Origin: Ruminococcus sp. CAG:403
GTDB lineage: Bacteria > Bacillota > Clostridia > Oscillospirales > Ruminococcaceae
Assembly: GCA_000437255.1 (NCBI GenBank)
Contig: FR899097.1
Location: 1,171 to 20,235 of the forward strand
DNA length: 19,065 bases
Direction: 5' to 3'
Positions 6,264-13,817 of the stretch are shown here, one piece after another. Numbering within the stretch: the stretch's first letter is position 1; each line of letters starts with the position of its first letter. Position numbers and translations under genes: made by a program. The notes beneath the pieces were generated by a model. The model saw only the letters and a program-made list of their open reading frames with translations. It had not been told where the DNA came from and ran no database searches.

Positions 6264-7304
6264 GTGGATCTACGAAAACGTAAAATCTTATCGGCTGTCA
6301 TTGATGAGTATATCCGAACCGGAGAACCGGTAGGTTCAAAAACCATTTCCAATTTACCGGATATTCACGTCTCTGCTGCAACCGTTCGAAATGATATGGC
6401 TGTTTTGGAAGAGCTTGGCTACCTCGAACAACCGCATACCTCTGCGGGACGGGTACCGACTTTCAGCGGCTATCAATTCTACATTGACCAAGTTTTGGCA
6501 GAACAAACGCTGCCCCAGGAGGAACGGGATCGCTTAGATGCCATGTTGGGGGATGAATCCCAGCTGACCGAAGAGCTGATCATTCAAAGCGCCTCCACTG
6601 CACTGGCAGAAATTACACAGTGTGCGGCAGTGGTTTCCAACTTTGCACCAAAATATTCCGTCATCTCTAAAGTAGAGGTGATTCCAACCGGAAAACGGAT
6701 TTATGTGGTGCTGCTGATCACTTCAGATGGAACCATTAAGAATCGTTCCTGCCGATTACAGTTTGATCTGACCCATGAGCACATGGAATTCTTCCAGCAT
6801 TACATGCAGGAAAATTTGGAAGGTGTTTCCATCTCAGATCTTTCTGATGAGAAGCTGGAACAGATGGTCACTGCGATGGGTACCTACATGGTGACATTAA
6901 GTCCCCTGGTACAGGGCATTTGCGAAATGTCCAAAGATTTGCAGCGGGATGAGCTGATCGTCAGCGGAGAACAAAACTTATTCTCCTGCGATGATCTGGA
7001 TAAAATGGAAGTGGTCAACTTCATTGCCCATAAAAATGAGTTAAGCAGTCTGCTGGAAGATTCCTTCCATGGCATCAAGGTCATGTTTGGAAAAAGCGGT
7101 GACCAATTCGTCATCGGCAATTCCAGTATGATTGTTTCCAAATATCAAAAAGGCAACCAGCCAGCTGGCTCGCTGGGCGTCATTGGCCCGGTTCGGTTGG
7201 ACTACGCAAAGATTATTCCGTATATTTCCTATTTTACAGAAAAAATCACACATTTGATCTCAGAGGATACGGAACAGTCAGAAGACCCTGCAAAGAAAGG
7301 ATGA
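6264..7304 (+). CDS. hrcA: Heat-inducible transcription repressor HrcA
   Basis: The protein has 346 residues from GTG 6264. An N-terminal winged helix (about 1-70) contains LRKRKILSAVIDEYI, GEPVGSKTIS, the recognition region VSAATVRNDMAVLEELGYL (36-54) and SAGRVPT (60-66), all HrcA signatures; the C-terminal part carries the GAF-like and dimerisation regions. I chose the GTG because AAAGGAG lies 11 bases before it and homologues start at this point. A more distal in-frame GTG at 6216 lies inside CIRCE and has no ribosome site. It is first in the operon, so it controls its own level, and its stop TGA touches the grpE start region. Confidence 0.96.
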   Translation: MDLRKRKILSAVIDEYIRTGEPVGSKTISNLPDIHVSAATVRNDMAVLEELGYLEQPHTSAGRVPTFSGYQFYIDQVLAEQTLPQEERDRLDAMLGDESQLTEELIIQSASTALAEITQCAAVVSNFAPKYSVISKVEVIPTGKRIYVVLLITSDGTIKNRSCRLQFDLTHEHMEFFQHYMQENLEGVSISDLSDEKLEQMVTAMGTYMVTLSPLVQGICEMSKDLQRDELIVSGEQNLFSCDDLDKMEVVNFIAHKNELSSLLEDSFHGIKVMFGKSGDQFVIGNSSMIVSKYQKGNQPAGSLGVIGPVRLDYAKIIPYISYFTEKITHLISEDTEQSEDPAKKG

Positions 7305-7309
7305 GACAG

Positions 7310-7954
7310 ATGGAAAACGAAAAGAAGCGCACCTTTTACAACCAGGACGAAACGGAACAGCCGCAAAAGCAAACCGACGACCAGCCGGTAACCGATTCGG
7401 ATTCCAAACCCGAACAGCCGGAAGCCGCAGCGCAAACCGACGCCCCGGATGAAACAAAGGCGGCCGCAAAGGAAGAGAAAGAAAAAGACAAAAAGAAAAA
7501 GAAAAAAGACTGCAAAGCGCAGCTGGAAGAGAAAGAGCAGGAGCTTGCCGATCAGAAAGATCAGTACCTGCGACTGATGGCGGAATATCAAAACTACCGC
7601 AACCGCACCACAGAAGAAAAGAAAAAGATTTACGGCGATGCAAAAGTAGATTGCGTCAAAGAAATCCTGGTGGTACTTGATAGCTTTGAACGTGCCATGG
7701 AAGCAGCTTGTGCAGATGAAACTTATAAAAAAGGAATTGAAATGACGTTTGGTCAGATGACAAAGGCGCTGGAAAAGATGGGCATTACCGAGGTTCCTGC
7801 GCTGGGTACAGCATTTGATCCGAATGTACACAATGCCATTAAGCAAGTGGACGACAGCGAGTATGAAAGTGATGTTGTTTGCCAGGTATTCCAAAAGGGA
7901 TACGTGCTGGGCGATCGGTTGATTCGACCGGCAATGGTAGCAGTTGCTGTCTAA
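7310..7954 (+). CDS. grpE: GrpE, nucleotide exchange factor of DnaK
   Basis: The protein has 214 residues. Residues 1-67 are a charged, presumably disordered tail that ends in a run of six lysines (61-66). A long helix or coiled coil (about 68-110, including YLRLMAEYQNYRNRT) follows, then the conserved VLDSFERA (122-129). The C-terminal beta domain has the family signature PNVHNAI and ends with VLGDRLIRPAMVAV. It releases ADP from DnaK. Two ATGs are possible: 7301, overlapping the hrcA stop as ATGA, and 7310. The AAAGG motif abuts 7301 but is 8 bases from 7310, so 7310 is preferred; the difference is only three residues. Confidence 0.96.
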   Translation: MENEKKRTFYNQDETEQPQKQTDDQPVTDSDSKPEQPEAAAQTDAPDETKAAAKEEKEKDKKKKKKDCKAQLEEKEQELADQKDQYLRLMAEYQNYRNRTTEEKKKIYGDAKVDCVKEILVVLDSFERAMEAACADETYKKGIEMTFGQMTKALEKMGITEVPALGTAFDPNVHNAIKQVDDSEYESDVVCQVFQKGYVLGDRLIRPAMVAVAV

Positions 7955-7957
7955 CTT

Positions 7958-7991
7958 GGTGTCACACAGCGAAACCAATCGCTTGTGCACC
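7958..7991 (+). other. Hairpin after grpE (candidate processing or attenuation site)
   Basis: Three 4-bp helices stack with single-base bulges: GGTG, CACA and AGCG pair with CGCT, TGTG and CACC around an 8-base loop. It begins 4 bases past the grpE stop and is not followed by a T-run, so it is not a standard terminator. A role as RNase site or 5' stabiliser of dnaK mRNA is inferred. Confidence 0.4.
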
Positions 7992-8046
7992 GTCCTCCTT
8001 GATTCAGCCGGATGTAAAACGGCTTTTGTATAAATCAATGAAACTA

Positions 8047-8064
8047 CGGCTTTTTAGAAAGCCG
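8047..8064 (+). other. Small hairpin ahead of the dnaK ribosome site
   Basis: CGGCTTT and AAAGCCG form a 7-bp stem with a TTAG loop, ending 6 bases before the dnaK ribosome site (AAAGGAAGAG). It may protect a processed 5' end; no direct evidence. Confidence 0.35.
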
Positions 8065-8086
8065 GACTGGAAAGGAAGAGTTTATT

Positions 8087-9934
8087 ATGGGAAAAATTAT
8101 TGGTATTGACTTGGGTACAACAAACTCCTGTGTTGCTGTTATGGAAGGCGGCAACGCTGTCGTAATTACAAATGCAGAAGGTGCAAGAACCACACCGTCT
8201 GTCGTTGGTTTCTCCAAAACCGGCGAACGTCTGGTTGGTCAGGTCGCAAAGCGTCAGGCTGTTGCAAACCCGGAACGAACCGTTTCTTCCATCAAGAGAC
8301 ATATGGGTTCCGATTATAAAGTAGAAATTGACGGTAAGAAGTATACCCCGCAGGAAATCTCCGCTATGATCCTGACCAAGCTGAAGCAGGATGCAGAAGC
8401 TTATCTGGGTCAGCCGGTTACAGAAGCTGTTATCACTGTTCCGGCATACTTCACCGATGCACAGCGTCAGGCTACCAAGGACGCTGGTAAGATCGCTGGT
8501 TTGAATGTAAAGAGAATCATCAACGAGCCGACTGCTGCTGCACTTTCTTATGGAATTGATAAGGAAGAAGATCAGAAGGTTATGGTTTACGACCTCGGCG
8601 GCGGTACGTTCGACGTTTCCATCATCGAAATGGGCGATGGCGTACAGCAGGTTCTGGCAACCGCTGGTAACAACCGTCTGGGCGGCGATGACTTCGACCA
8701 GAGAATCATCAACTGGATGGTCAGCGAATTTAAGGCAGCAGAAGGCATTGACCTCTCCGGCGATAAGATGGCAATGCAGAGATTGAAGGAAGCAGCAGAA
8801 AAGGCAAAGATTGAATTGTCCTCCACCACCACTTCCAACATCAACCTGCCGTTTATTACAGCAGATGCAACTGGCCCGAAGCACTTGGATCTGACGCTGA
8901 GCGTTGCAAAGTTCAACGAACTGACCAAGGATCTGGTCGATGCAACTATGGGTCCGGTTCAGCAGGCACTGTCCGACAGTGGCTTGAGCGCATCTGAACT
9001 GAACAAGGTTCTGATGGTCGGCGGTTCTTCCAGAATTCCGGCTGTTCAGGAAGCTGTTAAGAATAAGTTGGGCAAGGAACCGTTCAAGGGCATCAACCCG
9101 GATGAATGCGTTGCACTGGGTGCTGCTTATCAAGGCGGCGTTCTGGGCGGCGACGTAAAGGATGGCTTGCTGCTGCTGGATGTTACACCGTTGTCTCTGG
9201 GTCTGGAAACCATGGGCGGTGTTTGCACCAAGATCATTGAACGGAATACCACCATTCCAACTAAGAAGTCTCAGATCTTCTCTACCGCTGCTGATAATCA
9301 GCCGGCTGTAGATATCAACGTGCTCCAGGGCGAACGGGAATTCGCAAAGGACAACAAGCAGCTCGGTCAGTTCCGTCTGGACGGCATTGCTCCGGCTCCG
9401 AGAGGGGTTCCGCAGATCGAAGTTACCTTCGATATCGATGCAAATGGTATCGTACACGTATCTGCAAAGGATCTGGGTACTGGTAAGGAACAGAACATCT
9501 CCATCACAGCTTCTACCAACATGTCCAAGGACGACATCGATAAGGCTGTCAAGGAAGCAGAAGCTTATGCAGAAGAAGATAAGAAGAGAAGAGAAGAAGT
9601 GGATGTCAAGAACAACGCAGAAAGCCTGGTCTTCCAATGCGAAAATGCACTGAAGGAATTCGGTGACAAGGTAACTGCGGAAGATAAGGCACCGATCGAG
9701 AGCAAGTGCGCTGCTTTGAAGGAAGCTTTGAAGGGTACCGATACTGCTGATATCAAGGCAAAGTCTGATGATTTGCAGCAGGCATTCTACGCACTGTCCT
9801 CCAAGGTTTATCAGCAGTCCGGCGCAGCTGCACAGCAGCAGGGTGCTCCGGATATGGGTGCAGCAGGCGGTTCCGCTTCTGCTGGCGGCGCTTCTGATGA
9901 CGGCGTTGTAGACGCAGACTTTAAAGAAGTTTAA
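8087..9934 (+). CDS. dnaK: Hsp70 chaperone DnaK
   Basis: The protein has 615 residues. The ATPase domain contains the phosphate 1 loop GIDLGTTNSC (6-15), the hinge NEPTAAALSYG (146-156), phosphate 2 DLGGGTFDVS (169-178) and GGSSRIPAV. A substrate-binding domain follows with DVTPLSLGLETMGG and the helical lid, then a low-complexity Gly/Ala/Gln stretch and the ending GVVDADFKEV. The short segment between RHMG (71-74) and YTPQEIS lacks the insertion found in Gram-negative DnaK, as in Gram-positive bacteria. It folds and holds cytosolic proteins with DnaJ and GrpE. ATG 8087 follows AAAGGAAGAG. Codon choice (AGA, CGT, GTT, CTG rich) differs from hrcA and grpE, as expected for an abundant protein. 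Confidence 0.99.
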   Translation: MGKIIGIDLGTTNSCVAVMEGGNAVVITNAEGARTTPSVVGFSKTGERLVGQVAKRQAVANPERTVSSIKRHMGSDYKVEIDGKKYTPQEISAMILTKLKQDAEAYLGQPVTEAVITVPAYFTDAQRQATKDAGKIAGLNVKRIINEPTAAALSYGIDKEEDQKVMVYDLGGGTFDVSIIEMGDGVQQVLATAGNNRLGGDDFDQRIINWMVSEFKAAEGIDLSGDKMAMQRLKEAAEKAKIELSSTTTSNINLPFITADATGPKHLDLTLSVAKFNELTKDLVDATMGPVQQALSDSGLSASELNKVLMVGGSSRIPAVQEAVKNKLGKEPFKGINPDECVALGAAYQGGVLGGDVKDGLLLLDVTPLSLGLETMGGVCTKIIERNTTIPTKKSQIFSTAADNQPAVDINVLQGEREFAKDNKQLGQFRLDGIAPAPRGVPQIEVTFDIDANGIVHVSAKDLGTGKEQNISITASTNMSKDDIDKAVKEAEAYAEEDKKRREEVDVKNNAESLVFQCENALKEFGDKVTAEDKAPIESKCAALKEALKGTDTADIKAKSDDLQQAFYALSSKVYQQSGAAAQQQGAPDMGAAGGSASAGGASDDGVVDADFKEV

Positions 9935-9966
9935 TCGCTGATTCCAGTCAGCTAAACAACCATCAC

Positions 9967-9999
9967 GCAACGGGGCAAATTTCGGTTTGTCCCGGTTGC
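9967..9999 (+). other. Hairpin in the dnaK-dnaJ gap
   Basis: GCAAC pairs with GTTGC and, after a one-base bulge, GGGGCAAA pairs with TTTGTCCC (one G-T), around a 6-base loop. No T-run follows. It sits 32 bases past dnaK and about 80 before dnaJ, where partial termination or cleavage would lower dnaJ relative to dnaK. That role is inferred. Confidence 0.45.
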
Positions 10000-10081
10000 T
10001 GTGTTACAAAGGGGACGGCATCGGGAGGATCCTGCTTTTGCCGATCACCTGTATCGAGCACATAGAAGGGAGCCATAACCT

Positions 10082-11242
10082 ATGGCAGAAAAACGAGATT
10101 ATTATGAAGTGCTGGGGCTGCAAAAGGGTGCTTCTGAAGCAGATATTAAAAAAGCGTTCAAAACCATGGCGAGAAAATATCATCCCGATTTACACCCCGG
10201 CGATAAAGAAGCAGAAGAAAAATTCAAGGAAATCAATGAGGCATACAGCGTCTTAAACGATCCAGAAAAGAAGGCGCGCTATGACCAGTTCGGTCATGCC
10301 GGCGTAGATCCCAATTACGGCGCAGGCGAAGAAGGCGGATTCGGTGGATTCAGCGGTGGATTCGGCGATGTCGGTGACATCTTTGACTCCATTTTCGGCG
10401 GATTCGGCGGGTTTGGCGGCGGCAGAAGCACGGCAGCTTCTGCGAATGCACCGCGCCGAGGCGGTGACATCAACACCAGCATCACCATTGACTTTATGGA
10501 AGCTTGCCAGGGCGTTCGGAAAAAGGTACGGATCAATCATTTTGAACAGTGTCCGACCTGCCACGGTTCCGGAAAGGATGCCAATACCGTAGAAACCACC
10601 TGTACGGCATGTAACGGTACCGGCAGCGTGAAAATCAATCAGCGTACCCCGTTTGGTGTTATCTCCAGCCAAAAGGTCTGCTCCAAGTGCGGCGGCCGCG
10701 GCAAAATTGTCACCAATCCTTGTAAAACCTGTAACGGCGGCGGTCGGGTTCGGAAGCAGAAGGAACTGGAAATCAACATTCCGGCTGGTATCGACAACGA
10801 TCAGGTTCTGCGTGTCGGCGGACAGGGCGATGTTGGCTTAAACGGCGGTCCCACCGGCGACTTGAATGTTGCCATCTCCGTACGGAAGCACGATCTCTTC
10901 AATCGAAGAGGCAATGACATCTACTGTGAGATTCCAATTACGTATGCACAAGCTGTCTTGGGCGCTGAAATCACCGTGCCAACCATTGATGGAAAGGTTG
11001 CTTATACCATTGCAGAAGGCACACAAACCGGCACGACCTTCCGGCTGCGTGGAAAGGGTGTCAAGTATATCAACCGGGATGCCCACGGCGATCAGTATGT
11101 AACCGTCAATGTAGAGGTTCCGAAAAAGCTCACCAAGAAGCAAAAAGACCTCTTAAAGGACTTTGATGCTTCCCTGGATGAAAAGAACCACCAAAAGCGC
11201 ACGTCCTTCTTTAAAAAGCTAAAGGAAAAATTAGATTCCTGA
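10082..11242 (+). CDS. dnaJ: Hsp40 co-chaperone DnaJ
   Basis: This 386-residue type I DnaJ has a J domain (1-70) with the DnaK-stimulating HPD at 34-36 and a Gly/Phe-rich linker (about 78-114). The zinc domain has four CxxCxGxG repeats (C157/C160, C174/C177, C200/C203, C214/C217), and two C-terminal beta domains begin near 228. All eight zinc cysteines are intact. It delivers unfolded clients to DnaK and triggers ATP hydrolysis. ATG 10082 is preceded by GAAGGGAG at about 9 bases. It is last in the operon, before a strong terminator. Confidence 0.98.
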   Translation: MAEKRDYYEVLGLQKGASEADIKKAFKTMARKYHPDLHPGDKEAEEKFKEINEAYSVLNDPEKKARYDQFGHAGVDPNYGAGEEGGFGGFSGGFGDVGDIFDSIFGGFGGFGGGRSTAASANAPRRGGDINTSITIDFMEACQGVRKKVRINHFEQCPTCHGSGKDANTVETTCTACNGTGSVKINQRTPFGVISSQKVCSKCGGRGKIVTNPCKTCNGGGRVRKQKELEINIPAGIDNDQVLRVGGQGDVGLNGGPTGDLNVAISVRKHDLFNRRGNDIYCEIPITYAQAVLGAEITVPTIDGKVAYTIAEGTQTGTTFRLRGKGVKYINRDAHGDQYVTVNVEVPKKLTKKQKDLLKDFDASLDEKNHQKRTSFFKKLKEKLDS

Positions 11243-11273
11243 AGGAACCTTTTCCCACGAAAATAGAGCGGTT

Positions 11274-11292
11274 CTGCTTGTTTGACAAGCAG
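11274..11292 (+). other. Short hairpin before the heat-shock operon terminator
   Basis: CTGCTTGT and ACAAGCAG form a perfect 8-bp stem with a TTG loop, 32 bases past the dnaJ stop and directly upstream of the terminator. It may protect the 3' end or be incidental. Confidence 0.4.
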
Positions 11293-11298
11293 CCTTTG

Positions 11299-11331
11299 AG
11301 AGAAGCGGAGTTTGACCGCTTCTCTTTTTTT
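11299..11331 (+). terminator. Terminator of the hrcA-grpE-dnaK-dnaJ operon
   Basis: AGAGAAGCGG pairs with CCGCTTCTCT (10 bp) around a 7-base loop, followed by a run of T at 11325-11331. This is a textbook intrinsic terminator on the plus strand. Confidence 0.95.
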
Positions 11332-11403
11332 CTGCAAGCAGTTCTGTATGATCGATTCATCCTTTTCCGGCAAATCAGCTTGTTCCAAATCGTTCCACAA
11401 TAC

Positions 11404-11432
11404 TTGACTTTTTTCCCATTTTGTTTTATAAT
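11404..11432 (+). promoter_or_regulatory. Glycyl-tRNA synthetase promoter
   Basis: TTGACT (11404-11409), 17 bases and a perfect TATAAT (11427-11432) make a near-consensus promoter. The predicted start near 11439 gives a leader of only about 30 bases, too short for a T-box riboswitch. Confidence 0.88.
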
Positions 11433-11467
11433 GTATAGGATATTATTAATGAATTGAGGTAGGTACT

Positions 11468-12856
11468 ATGCTGACCAATACTGAAAAAAGCATGGATAAA
11501 ATTGTAGACCTTTGTAAGTCCCGCGGTTTTGTCTATGCCGGTTCTGAAATCTACGGCGGTCTGGCGAATTCTTGGGATTACGGCCCGCTTGGCGTAGAAC
11601 TGAAAAACAACATCAAACGTGCTTGGTGGAAAAAGTTCGTCCAGGAATCCCCTTACAATGTCGGTCTGGATTCTTCCATCCTGATGAATCCGGAAACATG
11701 GGTGGCTTCCGGTCACTTGGGCGGTTTCTCCGATCCGCTGATGGACTGTAAAGCATGTAAAACCAGACACCGTGCCGACAACTTAATCGAAGCATTTGAC
11801 GGCACCAATCCGGCTGGCTGGAGCAACCAGAAAATGATGGATTACATCCGGGAAAAGGGCATCACCTGCCCCAACTGCGGCAAAGCAGACTTCACAGATA
11901 TTCGTCAGTTCAACCTGATGTTTAAGACCTTCCAGGGCGTAACAGAAGACTCCAAGTCTGAACTGTACCTGCGTCCAGAAACTGCACAGGGTATCTTTGT
12001 AAACTTCGCAAACATTCAGAGAACTTCCCGGAAAAAGGTTCCGTTCGGTGTAGGGCAGATCGGAAAATCTTTCCGAAATGAAATCACACCTGGAAACTTC
12101 ATCTTCCGGGTACGGGAATTTGAACAGATGGAATTGGAATTCTTCTGTAAGCCAGGTACGGATTTGGAATGGTTCCAGTACTGGCGCAGCTACTGCAAGA
12201 ACTTCCTGCTGACACTGGGTCTGAAGGAAGAAAACCTGCGTCTGCGTGACCACGATCCAGAAGAGCTCTGCTTCTACTCCAAGGCAACCACTGACTTTGA
12301 ATACCTCTTCCCGTTCGGATGGGGCGAACTCTGGGGTGTTGCAGACCGAACAGACTATGACCTGACACAGCATATGAACCACAGCGGCAAGTCTCTGGAA
12401 TACTTCGATCCGGAAGATAACACCAAGTACATTCCGTATGTAATCGAACCGTCTCTGGGCGTTGAGCGTCTGTTCCTCTCCATCGTAACACAGGCTTATG
12501 ATGAAGAAGTCGTTGATGCAGAAAAGAATGATACTCGTGTTGTGATGCACCTGCACCCGGCACTTGCACCCTATCAGGCAGCTGTTCTGCCGCTTTCCAA
12601 GAAGCTGAGCGAAAAGGCACAGGAAGTTTACCAGATGCTCTGCAAGAACTTCTCCGTAGACTTTGATGAAACCGGATCCATCGGCAAGCGGTACCGCCGA
12701 CAGGATGAAATTGGCACACCGTTCTGCATTACTTATGATTTCGATACCCTGGAAAAGGACAACTGTGTAACCGTCCGGGATCGGGATACCATGGAACAAG
12801 TTCGGATGCCGATTGATGAACTGGAAGCTTACCTGAAGGAAAAGACAACATTATAA
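11468..12856 (+). CDS. glyQS: Glycyl-tRNA synthetase, single-chain alpha2 type
   Basis: This 462-residue class II synthetase is the homodimeric alpha2 type shared with archaea, eukaryotes and some Firmicutes, not the two-gene GlyQ+GlyS tetramer type. Visible features are the N-terminal AGSEIYGGLANSWDYGPLG (24-42), C94/C97 and C134/C137 in the insert (possible zinc ligands), and LRPETAQGIF (168-177). Motif 2 is FRNEITPGNFIFRVREFEQ (202-220), motif 3 GVERLF (331-336), and the C-terminal anticodon-binding domain starts near 358 (HLHPALAPYQAAVLPL). It charges tRNA-Gly in the cytoplasm. ATG 11468 follows GAGGTAGGT. It is monocistronic, with its own promoter and terminator. Confidence 0.97.
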   Translation: MLTNTEKSMDKIVDLCKSRGFVYAGSEIYGGLANSWDYGPLGVELKNNIKRAWWKKFVQESPYNVGLDSSILMNPETWVASGHLGGFSDPLMDCKACKTRHRADNLIEAFDGTNPAGWSNQKMMDYIREKGITCPNCGKADFTDIRQFNLMFKTFQGVTEDSKSELYLRPETAQGIFVNFANIQRTSRKKVPFGVGQIGKSFRNEITPGNFIFRVREFEQMELEFFCKPGTDLEWFQYWRSYCKNFLLTLGLKEENLRLRDHDPEELCFYSKATTDFEYLFPFGWGELWGVADRTDYDLTQHMNHSGKSLEYFDPEDNTKYIPYVIEPSLGVERLFLSIVTQAYDEEVVDAEKNDTRVVMHLHPALAPYQAAVLPLSKKLSEKAQEVYQMLCKNFSVDFDETGSIGKRYRRQDEIGTPFCITYDFDTLEKDNCVTVRDRDTMEQVRMPIDELEAYLKEKTTL

Positions 12857-12880
12857 TACAATCATCAGCATGCATTCAAA

Positions 12881-12915
12881 CAGACCTGTTCAATTGGACA
12901 GGTCTGCTTTTGTTT
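12881..12915 (+). terminator. Terminator of the glycyl-tRNA synthetase gene
   Basis: CAGACCTGT and ACAGGTCTG form a 9-bp stem with an 8-base loop, followed by CTTTTGTTTT, 24 bases past the stop codon. Confidence 0.88.
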
Positions 12916-12989
12916 TCCAGGAAATGCACAACTTTTTCGGATGCCCTTTATACAATTATACGATTTTTTCATATTTGCATCGATTTTTA

Positions 12990-13018
12990 TTGACATATTT
13001 CCACATTTATGATAATAT
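12990..13018 (+). promoter_or_regulatory. Promoter of the TM2-domain gene
   Basis: TTGACA (12990-12995) is 17 bases from TAATAT (13013-13018) in very AT-rich sequence. The transcript would start near 13025 and have a leader of about 48 bases that contains a strong AGGAGG site. The remaining gap 12857-13072 holds only the preceding terminator. Confidence 0.75.
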
Positions 13019-13072
13019 AAAAGCATAAAGCGTGACACAATCTGATGTGTCCATATATAGGAGGTTTTTATC

Positions 13073-13279
13073 ATGAATGCAAAATCAAAAATGGTTGCAC
13101 TGTTACTGTGCATCTTTTTAGGGGGACTTGGCATCCATCGTTTCTATGTTGGAAAGATTGGCACCGGCATCATTTGGCTGCTGACCGGCGGATGCTTTGG
13201 CATTGGTTACATTGTAGATATCGTAATGATCGCCACTGGAAAATTCACGGATAAAGCAGGCAATGCATTAACAGACTAA
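13073..13279 (+). CDS. TM2-domain small membrane protein
   Basis: This 68-residue protein is almost entirely one TM2 domain: a first membrane helix (about 7-20), the conserved turn GGLGIHRFYVGKIGTGI (17-33), a second helix (about 34-54, with LLTGGCFGIGYIVDIV), and the terminal Asp-rich end. GxHRFYxGK is the family signature. TM2 proteins occur widely in bacteria and their role is not established. A strong TAGGAGG lies 9-10 bases before ATG 13073. It stands alone between a promoter and a terminator, so context gives no further clue. Confidence 0.92.
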   Translation: MNAKSKMVALLLCIFLGGLGIHRFYVGKIGTGIIWLLTGGCFGIGYIVDIVMIATGKFTDKAGNALTD

Positions 13280-13290
13280 TTGAACCTACA

Positions 13291-13334
13291 AGCGGTATCG
13301 ATTGCGCAATTTTTTGCAATCGGTACCGCTTTTT
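13291..13334 (+). terminator. Terminator of the TM2-domain gene
   Basis: AGCGGTATCGATTGC pairs with GCAATCGGTACCGCT (15 bp, one T-G wobble) around a 10-base loop, followed by TTTTT. It starts 12 bases past the stop codon. Confidence 0.92.
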
Positions 13335-13346
13335 CATGTAAAAACC

Positions 13347-13383
13347 AAAACAGCCCAGCGGAGGTAATCCGCTGGGCTGTTTT
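13347..13383 (-). terminator. Terminator of the ATP synthase operon
   Basis: A perfect 16-bp stem (AAAACAGCCCAGCGGA with its complement) has a 5-base loop. On the minus strand it is followed by GGTTTTTA, 5 bases past the atpC stop. It is also T-rich on the plus side (TTTTCCTTTT), so it can back up the convergent TM2 terminator. Confidence 0.92.
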
Positions 13384-13387
13384 CCTT

Positions 13388-13804
13388 TTAAATTTCGTGA
13401 CTGTGCCGCTTGGAGATTTTCAATCGATTCATGGCACGATTCAGCGCTGCTTGGCTGTGATAATACTGCAACATACTCTGCCGCTGCCGCAGCCGCTCCT
13501 TCGCACGATCTGCCGCTTCGGCTGCACGCTTGGCGTCAATTTCTTCCGGCAGTTCAATCGCATCTGCCAGAATCAAAACATAATCACTCCGCACTTCTGA
13601 GAAGCCCTCTGTGATGGCTGCATACCGCCAAACACCGTCTACCATATATTTCACTTCACCTGGTATAATCATGGTAACCAGAGAAGCATGCCCCGGCAGA
13701 ATGCCAATCAAGCCATCCTGTGTCGGCATCACTACATGTTCACACGGTCCTACGTAAAACGGACGATCGGATGCCAGAATCTCAAGCTGAAATACATTTG
13801 CCAT
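13388..13804 (-). CDS. atpC: F1Fo ATP synthase subunit epsilon
   Basis: This 138-residue protein has the N-terminal beta sandwich (about 1-85, with GLIGILPGHASLVTMI at 31-46) and a C-terminal two-helix domain rich in Ala, Arg and Lys (86-138). It is the usual bacterial length. It belongs to the central stalk of F1, contacts gamma and the c ring, and can inhibit ATP hydrolysis through the helices. It is the last gene of the operon, 13 bases after atpD, with a GGGGGGATC ribosome site just before ATG 13804. Confidence 0.96.
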   Translation of the reverse strand: MANVFQLEILASDRPFYVGPCEHVVMPTQDGLIGILPGHASLVTMIIPGEVKYMVDGVWRYAAITEGFSEVRSDYVLILADAIELPEEIDAKRAAEAADRAKERLRQRQSMLQYYHSQAALNRAMNRLKISKRHSHEI

Positions 13805-13817
13805 ATGATCCCCCCGC

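Noticed and set aside
7229..8038. 269-codon hydrophobic frame opposite grpE
   Set aside because: The hydrophobic runs are the complement of GrpE's Lys/Glu-rich codons; it has no start signal.
8054..9970. 638-codon open frame on the minus strand opposite dnaK
   Set aside because: It mirrors the biased codon use of dnaK, runs past both ends of it, and has no domain sense or ribosome site. Long antisense frames opposite dnaK are a known artefact.
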